A stretch of 64,000 bases of DNA. Origin: Allostella vacuolata. Its GTDB lineage: Bacteria; Pseudomonadota; Alphaproteobacteria; ATCC43930; Allostellaceae. Position 1 is the first letter of the stretch. Every line of letters starts with the position of its first letter. Below the pieces are notes generated by a model. It was not told the DNA's origin, ran no database searches, and saw nothing but the letters and a program-made list of their open reading frames with translations. This document shows positions 35,521 through 43,973 of the stretch, piece by piece. The translations under genes were made by a program, and so were the position numbers. The stretch lies in assembly GCA_006739055.1 (NCBI GenBank), contig AP019702.1:4675388-4739387 (forward strand). The letters are read 5' to 3'.

Positions 35521-36774
35521 TCAGGGGCGGTCGGCGAGCTGCGCCAGCAGCTCCGCCAGCACGCGGGCGCCCGCCGCCAGGTCGCCCGGCAGCGTCGCCT
35601 CGGCCTCGTTGTGGCTGATGCCGCCGGCACAGGGCACGAAGATCATGGCCGAGGGGCAGACCATGTGCAGGTTGCGGGCGTCGTGCCCGGCCGCCGAGGC
35701 CAGGGCCATCGGCGCCAGGCCGAGGCGCTCCGCCGTCTGGCGCGTGGCATCCTGCATCGCCGCCGGAAAGGTCAGCGGGGCGGCGTCGACCAGCGGGGTG
35801 ACGGTGACGGCGCAAGGGCCGGCATTGGCCTGGCAGATGCTTTCGACCGCGGCCGCGAAGCCATCCAGCGTGGCGCCGTCCGGATGGCGCAGGTCGATCG
35901 AGAAATCGGCCCTGGCCGGCACCACGGATGGGGCGTTCGGCTCCACCTGGATGCGGCCGACGGTGAAGCGCACCACGTCGTCGGCGTCGACGATCGCCCG
36001 ATGCAGCGCGGCGATCATCGCCGCCGCCGCCGCCAGCGCATCGCGGCGGCGGCGGCGCGGCGTCGTCCCGGCGTGGGCCTCCTCGCCACGAACAGACACC
36101 TTCCAGGTCTTCTTGCCCTGGATGCCGGTGACGACGCCGACCTGACGCCCGGCTGCTTCCAGCTCCGGGCCTTGTTCGATATGGGCTTCGACATAGGCCG
36201 CGACCGGGAAGCCGAGCGGCCGGCGCGGCATCTCCGGAAAGGCGGCCTCCAGGCGCGCCAGCTCGGCGTCGACGCGGATGCCGGCGGCGTCCGCCACCGG
36301 CAGGATCGCCTCCAGGGCGCGGACCCCGGCGAAGGCTTCCGATCCCATCATGCCGGGGGCGAAGCGCGAACCCTCCTCGTTGGTCCAGGCGACGATGTCG
36401 ATGGCGCGGCGCGGCCGGTGGCCGGCGGCGCGCATCGCCTCCACCGCCTCCAGCCCGGCCAGCACGCCGTAGACCCCGTCATACTTGCCGCCGGTCGGCT
36501 GGCTGTCGATGTGCGAGCCGGTCAGCACCGGCGCCAGCGCCGGGTCGCGGCCCGGCAGGCGCAGGAACAGGTTGCCGATGGCGTCGGTCGAGGGCTCCAG
36601 CGCCAGCGCCGCGGCCCAGCCGAGGAGGACGCGCTTGGCCGCGATCTCCTCGTCCGACAGGGCCTGGCGATCGACGCCGCCGCGGGCCGTCGCCCCCACC
36701 TGGGCCAGCGCCTCGTGGCGGTCCCACAGGCGCTGCTCGTCGATCGCCGCCGCGATGCGGCCGAACCCGGTCAC
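35521..36774 (-). CDS. M20-family amidohydrolase (beta-ureidopropionase/allantoate amidohydrolase type)
   Basis: A 417-residue zinc amidohydrolase of the HyuC/AllC branch. Metal ligands are in GSHIDSQPTGGKYDG (His88, Asp99) and TNEEGSRFAP, with more in AYVEAHIEQGPELE and the final GGISHNEAE. The dimerisation insert starts around KKTWKVSVRGEEAHAGTTP. Family members hydrolyse N-carbamoyl amino acids, allantoate or beta-ureidopropionate. The GTG start at 36774 overlaps the hydrolase stop by four bases, showing coupling. Its presence implies a nitrogen-containing substrate for this locus. Confidence 0.9.
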   Translation of the reverse strand: MTGFGRIAAAIDEQRLWDRHEALAQVGATARGGVDRQALSDEEIAAKRVLLGWAAALALEPSTDAIGNLFLRLPGRDPALAPVLTGSHIDSQPTGGKYDGVYGVLAGLEAVEAMRAAGHRPRRAIDIVAWTNEEGSRFAPGMMGSEAFAGVRALEAILPVADAAGIRVDAELARLEAAFPEMPRRPLGFPVAAYVEAHIEQGPELEAAGRQVGVVTGIQGKKTWKVSVRGEEAHAGTTPRRRRRDALAAAAAMIAALHRAIVDADDVVRFTVGRIQVEPNAPSVVPARADFSIDLRHPDGATLDGFAAAVESICQANAGPCAVTVTPLVDAAPLTFPAAMQDATRQTAERLGLAPMALASAAGHDARNLHMVCPSAMIFVPCAGGISHNEAEATLPGDLAAGARVLAELLAQLADRP

Positions 36775-37658
36775 GAGCCGGCCGTGCGCATGATCTGGTC
36801 GGGCCGGGCCCGGGGGTCGCGCGGCGTCCAGCGCCCGGCCTCGACCGCGTCCAGGAAGTCGCCCAGCACGGCGTTGAACAGCTCCGGCTCCTCCTGGTTG
36901 GCGGCATGCCCGGTCTTGGGCAGGATCAGGAGGCCGCAGGCGGGAATGGTCTTCTTCAGGAAGACGCCCGGCTGGATGCAATGATCGTCCTCGTCGCCGA
37001 CCACGACCAGGGTGGGCGCGGCCATCCGGGCGAAGCGGTCGGCCAGGTCGTAGAGCGACGGCCGCCGCACCTGGACGCCGCGCATGGTGGCCGCCGCGCC
37101 CGCGGCCGAATGCTGGGCCAGCCGCTCGACGAATTCGCGCCAGCCGCGCGGGTCCTTGTTCTGGAACTGCACGCGCGAGGCGCCCGAGCCGTAGGTCTCG
37201 GCGAAGCGCGCGGCGCCGATCTCCTCGAAGTTGCGCGCGACCGTCAGCGAGATGTCGCGGAAATACGCCTCGTGCTGCTTCTCCGCGCCGTAGCCGGCGC
37301 CCGCGGCCACGATCGACAGCGCCCGGTCGGCATGGTCGAGGCCGAAATGCAGCGCCGCGAACCCGCCCATCGAGCAGCCGACGACGTGGGCGCGATCGAC
37401 GCCGGCCGCATCCAGCACCGCCGCGATGTCCGACGCCGCGATCGCCTGCGAATAGGCTTCCGGGTCGCTCGGCACGTCGGACGGCGGATAGCCGCGGGCG
37501 GCGAACGCGATGCAGCGGCGGGTGCGGGCGAAGCGCCGCACCTGCGGCTCCCACGAGCGGTAGTTGTCGCCGAACTCGTGCACGAAGATCACCGGCGTGC
37601 CGGTGCCCGTCTCCTCGAAATAGAGGCGCACGCCGTCGGCTGCGGTAGCGAAGCCCAT
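36771..37658 (-). CDS. Alpha/beta hydrolase
   Basis: A 295-residue alpha/beta hydrolase. The oxyanion motif is IFVHEFGDNYRSW (HE in place of the usual HG), the nucleophile Ser is in VVGCSMGGFAA, Asp in VVGDEDDH and His in PKTGHAANQEEP. Substrate could be an ester, an enol-lactone or a C-C bond. It follows the aminotransferase gene by 12 bases and is coupled to the M20 gene by a GTGA overlap. Confidence 0.9.
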   Translation of the reverse strand: MGFATAADGVRLYFEETGTGTPVIFVHEFGDNYRSWEPQVRRFARTRRCIAFAARGYPPSDVPSDPEAYSQAIAASDIAAVLDAAGVDRAHVVGCSMGGFAALHFGLDHADRALSIVAAGAGYGAEKQHEAYFRDISLTVARNFEEIGAARFAETYGSGASRVQFQNKDPRGWREFVERLAQHSAAGAAATMRGVQVRRPSLYDLADRFARMAAPTLVVVGDEDDHCIQPGVFLKKTIPACGLLILPKTGHAANQEEPELFNAVLGDFLDAVEAGRWTPRDPRARPDQIMRTAGS

Positions 37659-37670
37659 CGCCCGTCTCCC

Positions 37671-38810
37671 TCAGAACATTTCCGGCGGGGCGTTGAGGCT
37701 GCGCGCCTCCTCCACCATGGCCGGCAGCAGGTCGCAGAACTCGCGCACCCATTCGGCCGGGACCGAGGTGCTGACCTTGACGAAGCGGTCGCCGAAGCGG
37801 GCCGTGTGGTAGGCGCCGTGGCGGATCATGATCCGCCGGCGGCGATAGACCTCGGCCAGGGATTCCGGGCGGATCCCGGCGGCGTGGGTCTCGATCACCA
37901 GGAAGTTCCCATGCGAGGGATAGACCGGAATGCTGAGCCCCGGCGTCTCCTGGACGCGCGCATGGATGGCGGCCTTGTTGCCGTCGTCCAGCGCCCGCAC
38001 CTTGGCCATCCATTCCGGCTTCACGGCCAGCCCCGCCATGGCGCCGCGCTGGGCGACGACGCTGGCGCCAAGCGCCGCGTGGGACAGGCCGGCCAGGTCG
38101 GCGATCAGGGCCGGTGCCGCCACCAGCGCGCCGATGCGCATGCCGGCCAGGCCGAGCCACTTGGAGAAGCTGAGCGTCATCACCGCGCCCTCGGGCATCG
38201 CCGCCAGCACGGGATAGGGTTCGGCCGCGAAGTCGCGATAGGTCGCGTCCTGGATCAGCAGCGCGCCGACGCTGCGCGCGATCGCCGCGAATGCCTCGAT
38301 CTCGTCCCGGCGGTAGGACACGCCCAGCGGGTTGTTGGGGTCGACCAGGTAGATGACGCTGGTCCGCTCGTCGACCTCGGCCGCCAGGCGCCCGGCGGTC
38401 AGCCGGTAGCCCACGGCCGGGTCGAAGATCGGGATCTCCACCACTTCGGCGCCGGCCTGGCGGGCGAAGATGCACGGCCATTTCCAGGTCGGATCGGTGG
38501 TGACGAAGCGGCTGCCCGGCCGGCAATGGGCCTTGACCAGCAGGGCGAGCGCCGATACCCCGCCCTCGGTCACCAGCGCTTCCGCACTGCCGGGGGCCAG
38601 GCCCAGGTCGTCGACGATCGCGCGCCGCAGCGCCTCGAAGCCGAGCGGCGGGGCGTAGGCGTGGAACTCCTCCCCCTCGATCGAGCCGACCATCGCCCGC
38701 AGCACCTCGGGATGGGCCGGCACATGGTTGGTGTTCTGCCCGAGCCAGCGCAGCTCCGGGGTGGCGAACAGGTCGTCGAAATGCCGGTTGCGCACGGCGG
38801 CGGTGGACAT
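37671..38810 (-). CDS. PLP-dependent aminotransferase class I/II
   Basis: A 379-residue fold-type I aminotransferase. The schiff-base Lys is in LSFSKWLGLAGMRIG, the PLP-phosphate and ring-binding segments are YLVDPNNPLGVSY and IQDATYRDFA, and the carboxylate-binding Arg is in the last third. It transfers an amino group between an amino acid and a 2-oxoacid or aldehyde. ATG 38810 opens MSTAAVRNRHFDDLF. It lies 20 bases after the SDR gene in the GntR-headed operon. Confidence 0.92.
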   Translation of the reverse strand: MSTAAVRNRHFDDLFATPELRWLGQNTNHVPAHPEVLRAMVGSIEGEEFHAYAPPLGFEALRRAIVDDLGLAPGSAEALVTEGGVSALALLVKAHCRPGSRFVTTDPTWKWPCIFARQAGAEVVEIPIFDPAVGYRLTAGRLAAEVDERTSVIYLVDPNNPLGVSYRRDEIEAFAAIARSVGALLIQDATYRDFAAEPYPVLAAMPEGAVMTLSFSKWLGLAGMRIGALVAAPALIADLAGLSHAALGASVVAQRGAMAGLAVKPEWMAKVRALDDGNKAAIHARVQETPGLSIPVYPSHGNFLVIETHAAGIRPESLAEVYRRRRIMIRHGAYHTARFGDRFVKVSTSVPAEWVREFCDLLPAMVEEARSLNAPPEMF

Positions 38811-38830
38811 CGGTCGGGTCCCCGGGCGGT

Positions 38831-39613
38831 TCAGATGATCGAGCCGCGCGACGCGATGCCGCCGTCGATGGTGACGATCGTGCCGGTGATGTAGCCCGCG
38901 CGCGGCGAGGCCAGGAACACCATCAGGTCGGCCACCTCCTCCGCGCTCGCCGGACGGCCGCCCGGATAGAGCTGGAACAGCTCCTGCCAGCGGCCCTCGT
39001 CGCCCCAGGTGTCGACGGCGCGGCGCTTCATCAGCTTGACCATGCGGTCGGTCGCGACCGGGCCCGGATTGACGCCGACGACGCGCACGCCATGGTCCAG
39101 GCTGACGCCGCCCAGCGCCCGGGTGAAGGACATGAGCGCGGCATTGCCGGTGCTGCCGGCGATGTAGTTGGCGTCCCAGTTCTCGCCGGAATTGCCGATG
39201 TCGTTGACGATGACGCCGCTGCGCCGGGCGACCATGCCGCGATAGATCTCGCGCGTCAGGTCGATGTAGCCGAACACCTTGAGGTCGAAGCCGCGCCGCC
39301 AGGCGGCGGCGCCAACCGCATCGATCGGCCCGGCCGGGATGTCGCCGGCATTGTTGATCAGGATGTCGACCGCGCCGCAGCGCCCGGCCAGCTCGACCAT
39401 GCTCTCCGGCGTCGACAGATCCATCGGGTGGATCTCGACCGCGACGCCGTGCGCCGCGCCGATCGCGTCCCTGGCCTTGGCCAGCGCGGCGCCGTCGCGC
39501 GCCGCCAGGTGCAGGGCGCAGCCTTCCCGCGCGAAGGATTCGGCGGTCGCCAGGCCGATCCCCTTCGACGCGCCGGTGATGAGGACGGTCTTTCCTTCGA
39601 GGTCCAGCTTCAA
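38831..39613 (-). CDS. SDR-family protein with a non-standard active site
   Basis: A 260-residue SDR fold with TGASKGIG, NNAGDIPAGP and the C-terminal YITGTIVTIDGG. The stretch aligned with YxxxKAA reads GSTGNAA (in NYIAGSTGNAALMSFTRALG), so the usual Tyr and Lys are absent, although a Tyr sits four residues earlier. I recall related proteins with this NYIAGS-GNAAL stretch, so it may mark a subfamily rather than decay. The TTG start overlaps the GntR stop (TTGA) and has GGGAGAG before it, so it is coupled to the regulator. Confidence 0.85.
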   Translation of the reverse strand: MKLDLEGKTVLITGASKGIGLATAESFAREGCALHLAARDGAALAKARDAIGAAHGVAVEIHPMDLSTPESMVELAGRCGAVDILINNAGDIPAGPIDAVGAAAWRRGFDLKVFGYIDLTREIYRGMVARRSGVIVNDIGNSGENWDANYIAGSTGNAALMSFTRALGGVSLDHGVRVVGVNPGPVATDRMVKLMKRRAVDTWGDEGRWQELFQLYPGGRPASAEEVADLMVFLASPRAGYITGTIVTIDGGIASRGSII

Positions 39614-40356
39614 GAACGCTCTCCCAATGCTTCTTCGGTGGCGGGGGTTTCTTCGGTGGCGGCGCGCGCGCGGCGCTCGGCGGGCTGGGGGCGGCTGATC
39701 GCAAGCGAGGCGATGAAGTCCGACAGGTTGTCGCCCAGCAGGTTGACGTGGTCGCGCAGGCTGCGCCGCGCGGCCTCGCCGTCATGACGGCAGATGGCGT
39801 CGATGACCGCGGCGTGCTCGCGGATGGTCGAGGCGACGCGGCCCGGCAGGTAGGTCACCTGGCGGCGATAGGCGCCGACCCGGGTGCGCAGCGCGCGCGT
39901 CTGCTCGGCCAGGAAATCGCTGCGCGCGGCGTCGTAGATCGCCTCGTGGAACTCGCGGTTGATCTCATAGAACTCCAGCGGCGAGACGCGGTCGCCGGCG
40001 GCGATCAGGCGCTCGTGCAGGGCGACCAGGTTGGCCTTTTCCTCGTGGGTGATCCGCCGGGCGGCCAGCTCGCCGCACAGCCCCTCGAGTTCGGCCATCA
40101 CCTGGAACATCTCGATCAGGCGCGGAATGTCGATCGCGCCCACCGTCGCCCCCTGGCGCTGGCGGACATCGACCAGGCCGCTGGCGGCCAGGGCCCGGAT
40201 CGCCTCGCGCACCGGGGTGCGCGACACGCCGAAGCGGTCGGCGATCTCCTGCTCGTCGAGCCGCTCGCCCGGCCGCATTGCGCCGGTGACGATCGCCCGC
40301 TCGAGCTGCGAGCGGATGGTTTCCGCGATGGTGGAGCCGGTCGGTTGGTCGCTCAT
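39610..40356 (-). CDS. GntR-family regulator, FadR/FCD subfamily
   Basis: A 248-residue GntR regulator. The winged helix-turn-helix (residues 10-75) has IVTGAMRPGERLDEQEIADR and FGVSRTPVREAIRALAASGL. The FCD effector domain follows, with metal-type Asp/His residues in FYEINREFHEAIY and TIREHAAVIDAI. It ends with an Ala/Glu-rich tail. It heads the operon and is divergent from the ABC importer. Two inverted 8-base words in the shared promoter region are candidate binding sites. It probably represses both sides until a carboxylate-type effector binds. Confidence 0.93.
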   Translation of the reverse strand: MSDQPTGSTIAETIRSQLERAIVTGAMRPGERLDEQEIADRFGVSRTPVREAIRALAASGLVDVRQRQGATVGAIDIPRLIEMFQVMAELEGLCGELAARRITHEEKANLVALHERLIAAGDRVSPLEFYEINREFHEAIYDAARSDFLAEQTRALRTRVGAYRRQVTYLPGRVASTIREHAAVIDAICRHDGEAARRSLRDHVNLLGDNLSDFIASLAISRPQPAERRARAATEETPATEEALGERS

Positions 40357-40363
40357 GTATGCA
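40356..40363. promoter_or_regulatory. GntR operator candidate, regulator side
   Basis: TGTATGCA overlaps the regulator start codon. It is the exact inverse of the word at 40532-40539, and FCD-type GntR proteins bind short TNGTNNNACNA-like dyads of this kind. Confidence 0.4.
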
Positions 40364-40521
40364 ACAATCTCATTCCTGCATTTCCGACCTCAGACGTCGG
40401 CTCATGACCGCCATCCGGCCCAAACTGGAATTTTCCTGGGATTTTTGTGATCCCGATGCGGATGAAGTTGCGTCATCGCGCCGGCCCGTGTCAATGTTCG
40501 TGACGCATCGTGTATTCAGAT

Positions 40522-40539
40522 TATGATTTCGTGCATACA
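40522..40539 (+). promoter_or_regulatory. Promoter -10 and GntR operator candidate, importer side
   Basis: TATGAT (40522-40527) is a good -10 element for the importer operon. TGCATACA (40532-40539), the inverse of the word at 40356-40363, lies just downstream, where a bound repressor would stop initiation. No strong -35 was found at 17 bp. Confidence 0.45.
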
Positions 40540-40563
40540 ACAAGCGCAAAACAGGAGGGTGGC

Positions 40564-41568
40564 ATGGCTGGACGGTTGGGCAGGTTCGTGGCGGCGGCAC
40601 TGGTAGCCGGGATCGGTGCGGCGGCGACCGACGCAATGGCGGCCGAGGCGGTCTCGGTTCGCCTGAAATGGGTGGCGCAGGCGCAGTTCGCCGGCTTCTA
40701 CGTCGCCAAGGCGAAGGGCTTCTACGCGGCCGAGGGGCTGGACGTGACGGTCAATCCCGGCGGGCCCAACCTGAACGGCGAGACGCTGGTAGCCTCGGGC
40801 GCCGACCATTTCGCGCTGGCCGGCGGCATCGAGAACCTGCTGGCGAGCCGGGCCAAGAACCTGCCGATCACCGGCATCGCGATGATGCTGCAGCGGACGC
40901 CGTCCGCCTATGTCGCCTTCAACGATTCGGGCATCAAGTCGCCCAAGGACTTCAAGGGCAAGAAGGTCTCCACCTTCTTCACCGGCGCGCACAACACGCT
41001 CTATGCTGTGCTGTCGAAGTTCGACGTCGGCGCCAACGACCTCAGCGTCGTGCCCCAGGCGGTTTCCATGGCGCCCTTCATCGACCGGCAGATCGACGTC
41101 GCCACCGTCATGCTGTTCAATGAGCTGAACGTGCTGAAGGCACGCGGGGTGAAGGATTTCACCGTGTTCCGCGCCGAGGACTATGGCGTCAGCTTCCCCA
41201 GCGACACGCTGATCGTGAACGAGAAGCTGATCGCCGAGCGGCCGAAGACGGTGCAGGCCTTCCTCAACGGCTCGATGCGCGGCTGGAAGTACGCCGCCGC
41301 CAACCAGGCGGAGGCGGTGGACATCGTGATGAAGGCCGCATCCGGCCTCGACCGCGCCCACCAGCTCGCGATGCTCGCCGAGTACTCCAAGCTGATGGTG
41401 GCCGACCTCGGCACCAGCCAGGGCATCGGCGCCATGGACCTCGCCAAGCTGGAGGCGGTCCGCCAGTCGCTGGTCGAGCGCAAGGTGCTGGACGCCGGCG
41501 TCCGGATCGACAGCGCGCTGGAGCCGAAGTTCTGGAACGCGGTCCCGGCCGAATACAAGAAGCCCTGA
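40564..41568 (+). CDS. ABC transporter substrate-binding protein, NMT1/THI5-like
   Basis: A 334-residue periplasmic binding protein. A signal peptide ends near AMAAEA (about residue 27). The mature start VRLKWVAQAQFAGFYVAKAK and GFYAAEGLDVTVNPGG are characteristic of the NMT1/ThiY family, which binds pyrimidines, aromatic or sulfonated compounds. A very good ribosome site, AGGAGGG, precedes ATG 40564. It is the first gene of the importer operon, divergent from the GntR-headed operon, so its ligand is probably what that operon breaks down. Confidence 0.94.
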   Translation: MAGRLGRFVAAALVAGIGAAATDAMAAEAVSVRLKWVAQAQFAGFYVAKAKGFYAAEGLDVTVNPGGPNLNGETLVASGADHFALAGGIENLLASRAKNLPITGIAMMLQRTPSAYVAFNDSGIKSPKDFKGKKVSTFFTGAHNTLYAVLSKFDVGANDLSVVPQAVSMAPFIDRQIDVATVMLFNELNVLKARGVKDFTVFRAEDYGVSFPSDTLIVNEKLIAERPKTVQAFLNGSMRGWKYAAANQAEAVDIVMKAASGLDRAHQLAMLAEYSKLMVADLGTSQGIGAMDLAKLEAVRQSLVERKVLDAGVRIDSALEPKFWNAVPAEYKKP

Positions 41569-41617
41569 GCCCGCAAGCCCTGAGTCCGCAGGCCAGAACC
41601 CCGGGGAGCAGCAGAGC

Positions 41618-42439
41618 GTGCAGCGAATGACCGATCCGGCGAGCGACGCCATCATCGAGCTGGCCGGCATCTCCAGGACTTTCGGCGGCGGTGCCGGCCG
41701 GGTCGTGGCGATCGATGGCGTCGACCTCCGGGTCGGCCGGGGGGAGTTCGTCACCCTGGTCGGCCCCAGCGGCTGCGGCAAGAGCACGCTGTTCAACATC
41801 GCGGCCGGGCTGGCCGACGCCGACCCGGGTGGCGAGATCCGCTTCGGCGGGCAGCGCCATGCCGGGCGCGACCTGCTGGGCCGGGTCTCCTTCATGCCCC
41901 AGCGCGACCTGCTGCTGCCCTGGCGCCGGGTCATCGACAACGCCATCCTGGCCCTGGAGGTCGAGGGCATGCGCCGGGCCGATGCCCGCGCCCGGGCCCT
42001 GGCGATGATGCCGGAATTCGGCCTGGCCGGCTTCGAGCGGCACTACCCGCACCAGCTGTCGGGCGGCATGCGCCAGCGCGTGGCGCTGATCCGCACCTTC
42101 CTCTTCGAGCGCGACCTGATGCTGCTCGACGAGCCGTTCGGAGCACTCGACGCCCTGACGCGGACGATGATGCAGCGCTGGCTGCTGGACGTCTGGCAGC
42201 GCCATCGCCGCTCCATCCTGTTCATCACCCACGACGTCGACGAGGCGATCTTCCTGGGCGACCGGGTCGTGGTGATGACCGCCCGGCCCGGGCGCATCAA
42301 GCTCGACGTGGCGGTCGACCTGCCGCGGCCGCGGCCGGCGCACGTCGCCACCTCGGCCGGGTTCCTGCGCATCAAGAGCGCCCTCCTCGACGCGATCGAG
42401 GAGGAGAGCATGAAGTCCTTCACCATGGCCGGCCACTGA
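41618..42439 (+). CDS. ABC transporter ATP-binding protein
   Basis: A 273-residue ATPase of the NitT/TauT/SsuB branch. Walker A is GPSGCGKST, the Q-loop is in FMPQRDLLLPW, the signature is HQLSGGMRQRVAL, Walker B is LMLLDEPFGALD and the switch His is in FITHDVDEA. It drives uptake with the binding protein and two permeases. GTG 41618 has GGGGAG nine bases before it; ATG 41627 is an alternative. Confidence 0.95.
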   Translation: MQRMTDPASDAIIELAGISRTFGGGAGRVVAIDGVDLRVGRGEFVTLVGPSGCGKSTLFNIAAGLADADPGGEIRFGGQRHAGRDLLGRVSFMPQRDLLLPWRRVIDNAILALEVEGMRRADARARALAMMPEFGLAGFERHYPHQLSGGMRQRVALIRTFLFERDLMLLDEPFGALDALTRTMMQRWLLDVWQRHRRSILFITHDVDEAIFLGDRVVVMTARPGRIKLDVAVDLPRPRPAHVATSAGFLRIKSALLDAIEEESMKSFTMAGH

Positions 42440-42443
42440 CGCC

Positions 42444-43196
42444 ATGACGCCCGGCCGCATCCTGGCGCTCCAGACCGCGACCATCCTCGCCTGCCTGGCA
42501 TTGTGGGAAGGGGCCGCGCGCATCTGGGGCGGGCCCTACTCGGTCATGCCGTCCGTCTCGGCGGTGCTCGCCGACATGGTCGCCAACCATGCCGCGCTGG
42601 CGCGCGGCATCCTGCGCACCCTGACCGAGACGGTGCTGGGCTTTGCCGCGGGGGCCGCCTTCGGCTTCCTGGCCGGCGCCGCCTTCGCCCAGTTCCGCCT
42701 GCTGGAGCGCCTGCTGCTGCCGCTCCTGGTGGTGTCGCAGACGGTGCCGGTGATCGCCTTCGGGGCGCTGGTCGTCATCTGGTTCGGCAACGGCATCCTG
42801 TCGAAGGTGGTGATCGCCTTCTACCTGACCTTCTTCCCGGTGACGGTGAACACGCTGCGCGGCCTGATGTCGGTCGACCCGCAGCGGGTCGACCTGATGC
42901 GCAGCTTCGGCGCCTCGGCGTGGACGCTGTTCTGGCGCCTGCGGCTGCCCTTCGCGCTGCCGGCGATCATGGCCTCGCTGCTGCTGGGGGTCAGCCTCAG
43001 CCTGGTCGGCGCCATCGTCGGCGAATGGTTCGGCGACACGGTCGGGCTCGGCATCATGCTGGTCCAGGCGATGTACGCCGAGAACATGCCCCGGCTGTGG
43101 TCGGTCGTGGTCGCCTGCGGCGTGCTCGGTGCCGGGCTCTACGGCATCCTGGCCGCCATCGAGCGGCGCTTCGTCTGGTGGGGGCGCGAGCTGTGA
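42444..43196 (+). CDS. ABC transporter permease (first of two)
   Basis: A 250-residue inner-membrane permease with about six helices. The coupling segment has MRSFGASAWTLFWRLRLPFA followed by LPAI, which matches the EAA motif of NitT/TauT-type permeases. It starts four bases after the ATPase gene and overlaps the second permease gene by GTGA. Confidence 0.93.
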   Translation: MTPGRILALQTATILACLALWEGAARIWGGPYSVMPSVSAVLADMVANHAALARGILRTLTETVLGFAAGAAFGFLAGAAFAQFRLLERLLLPLLVVSQTVPVIAFGALVVIWFGNGILSKVVIAFYLTFFPVTVNTLRGLMSVDPQRVDLMRSFGASAWTLFWRLRLPFALPAIMASLLLGVSLSLVGAIVGEWFGDTVGLGIMLVQAMYAENMPRLWSVVVACGVLGAGLYGILAAIERRFVWWGREL

Positions 43197-43936
43197 GCGC
43201 ACTGTCCCGCATCGCCTATCCCGTGGCCGGGCTGCTGGTCATCGCCGTCGTGTGGGAAGCCGCGATCCTCCTCTTCCGCATCCCGACCTTCGTGCTGCCC
43301 AGCATCCCCAGCATCGCGGGCGCGCTGTGGGGCGACCTGCCGGCCCTGCTGGCCGGCCTGCGCGTCACCCTCTACGAGGCCGGCACCGGCTACGTCCTGG
43401 GCGCCGTCGCGGCGATCCTGCTGGCGCTCGTCTTCGTGCTGATGCCGCTGGTCGAGCGCGCGGCGATGCCGATCGTGGTCGCGGTCAACTCCGTGCCGGT
43501 GGTGGCCTACGCGCCCGTCGCCCTGGTGGCGCTCGGCATGGGCTCGGCCTCCAAGATCGCCATGGTGACGCTGGCGGCGGGCTTCGCCGTCTTCGTCAAT
43601 GCCATGAACGGGCTGAAGGCGGTCGACCCGGCGGCGGTGAACCTGCTGCGCAGCTTCGGCGCCGGGCCGCTCCGCACCATCTGGACGCTCCGCCTGCCAG
43701 CCGCGCTGCCCGCCATCGCCAGCGGCCTGCGCGTGGCCATCGTGCGCAGCATCATCATCGCCATCGTCGCGGAGATGCTGGGCGCCTACGCGGGTCTCGG
43801 CCAGATCATCTATCTCGCGACCCAGCAGGTCGACTTCCTGCGGGTCTGGGCGGCGATCGTGCTGGCATCGGCTGCCAGCATGGCGATCTATGGCCTCGTC
43901 GCCTGGATCGAGCGCCGCCTCGTCTGGTGGAAGTGA
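43193..43936 (+). CDS. ABC transporter permease (second of two)
   Basis: A 247-residue permease with about six helices. Its EAA-type segment is LLRSFGAGPLRTIWTLRLPA followed by ALPAI. It differs from the first permease, so the membrane domain is a heterodimer, which is less usual in this family, where one permease commonly forms a homodimer. It starts at GTG 43193 inside the stop of the previous gene. Confidence 0.93.
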   Translation: MSALSRIAYPVAGLLVIAVVWEAAILLFRIPTFVLPSIPSIAGALWGDLPALLAGLRVTLYEAGTGYVLGAVAAILLALVFVLMPLVERAAMPIVVAVNSVPVVAYAPVALVALGMGSASKIAMVTLAAGFAVFVNAMNGLKAVDPAAVNLLRSFGAGPLRTIWTLRLPAALPAIASGLRVAIVRSIIIAIVAEMLGAYAGLGQIIYLATQQVDFLRVWAAIVLASAASMAIYGLVAWIERRLVWWK

Positions 43937-43973
43937 CCCACCGCCCCCATCCGGCAACCAGGAAGACAGCACA

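Noticed and set aside
40357-40563. Riboswitch (TPP) upstream of the NMT1/THI5-like importer
   Set aside because: No THI-box-like conserved elements were found; the region is better explained by a GntR-controlled divergent promoter.
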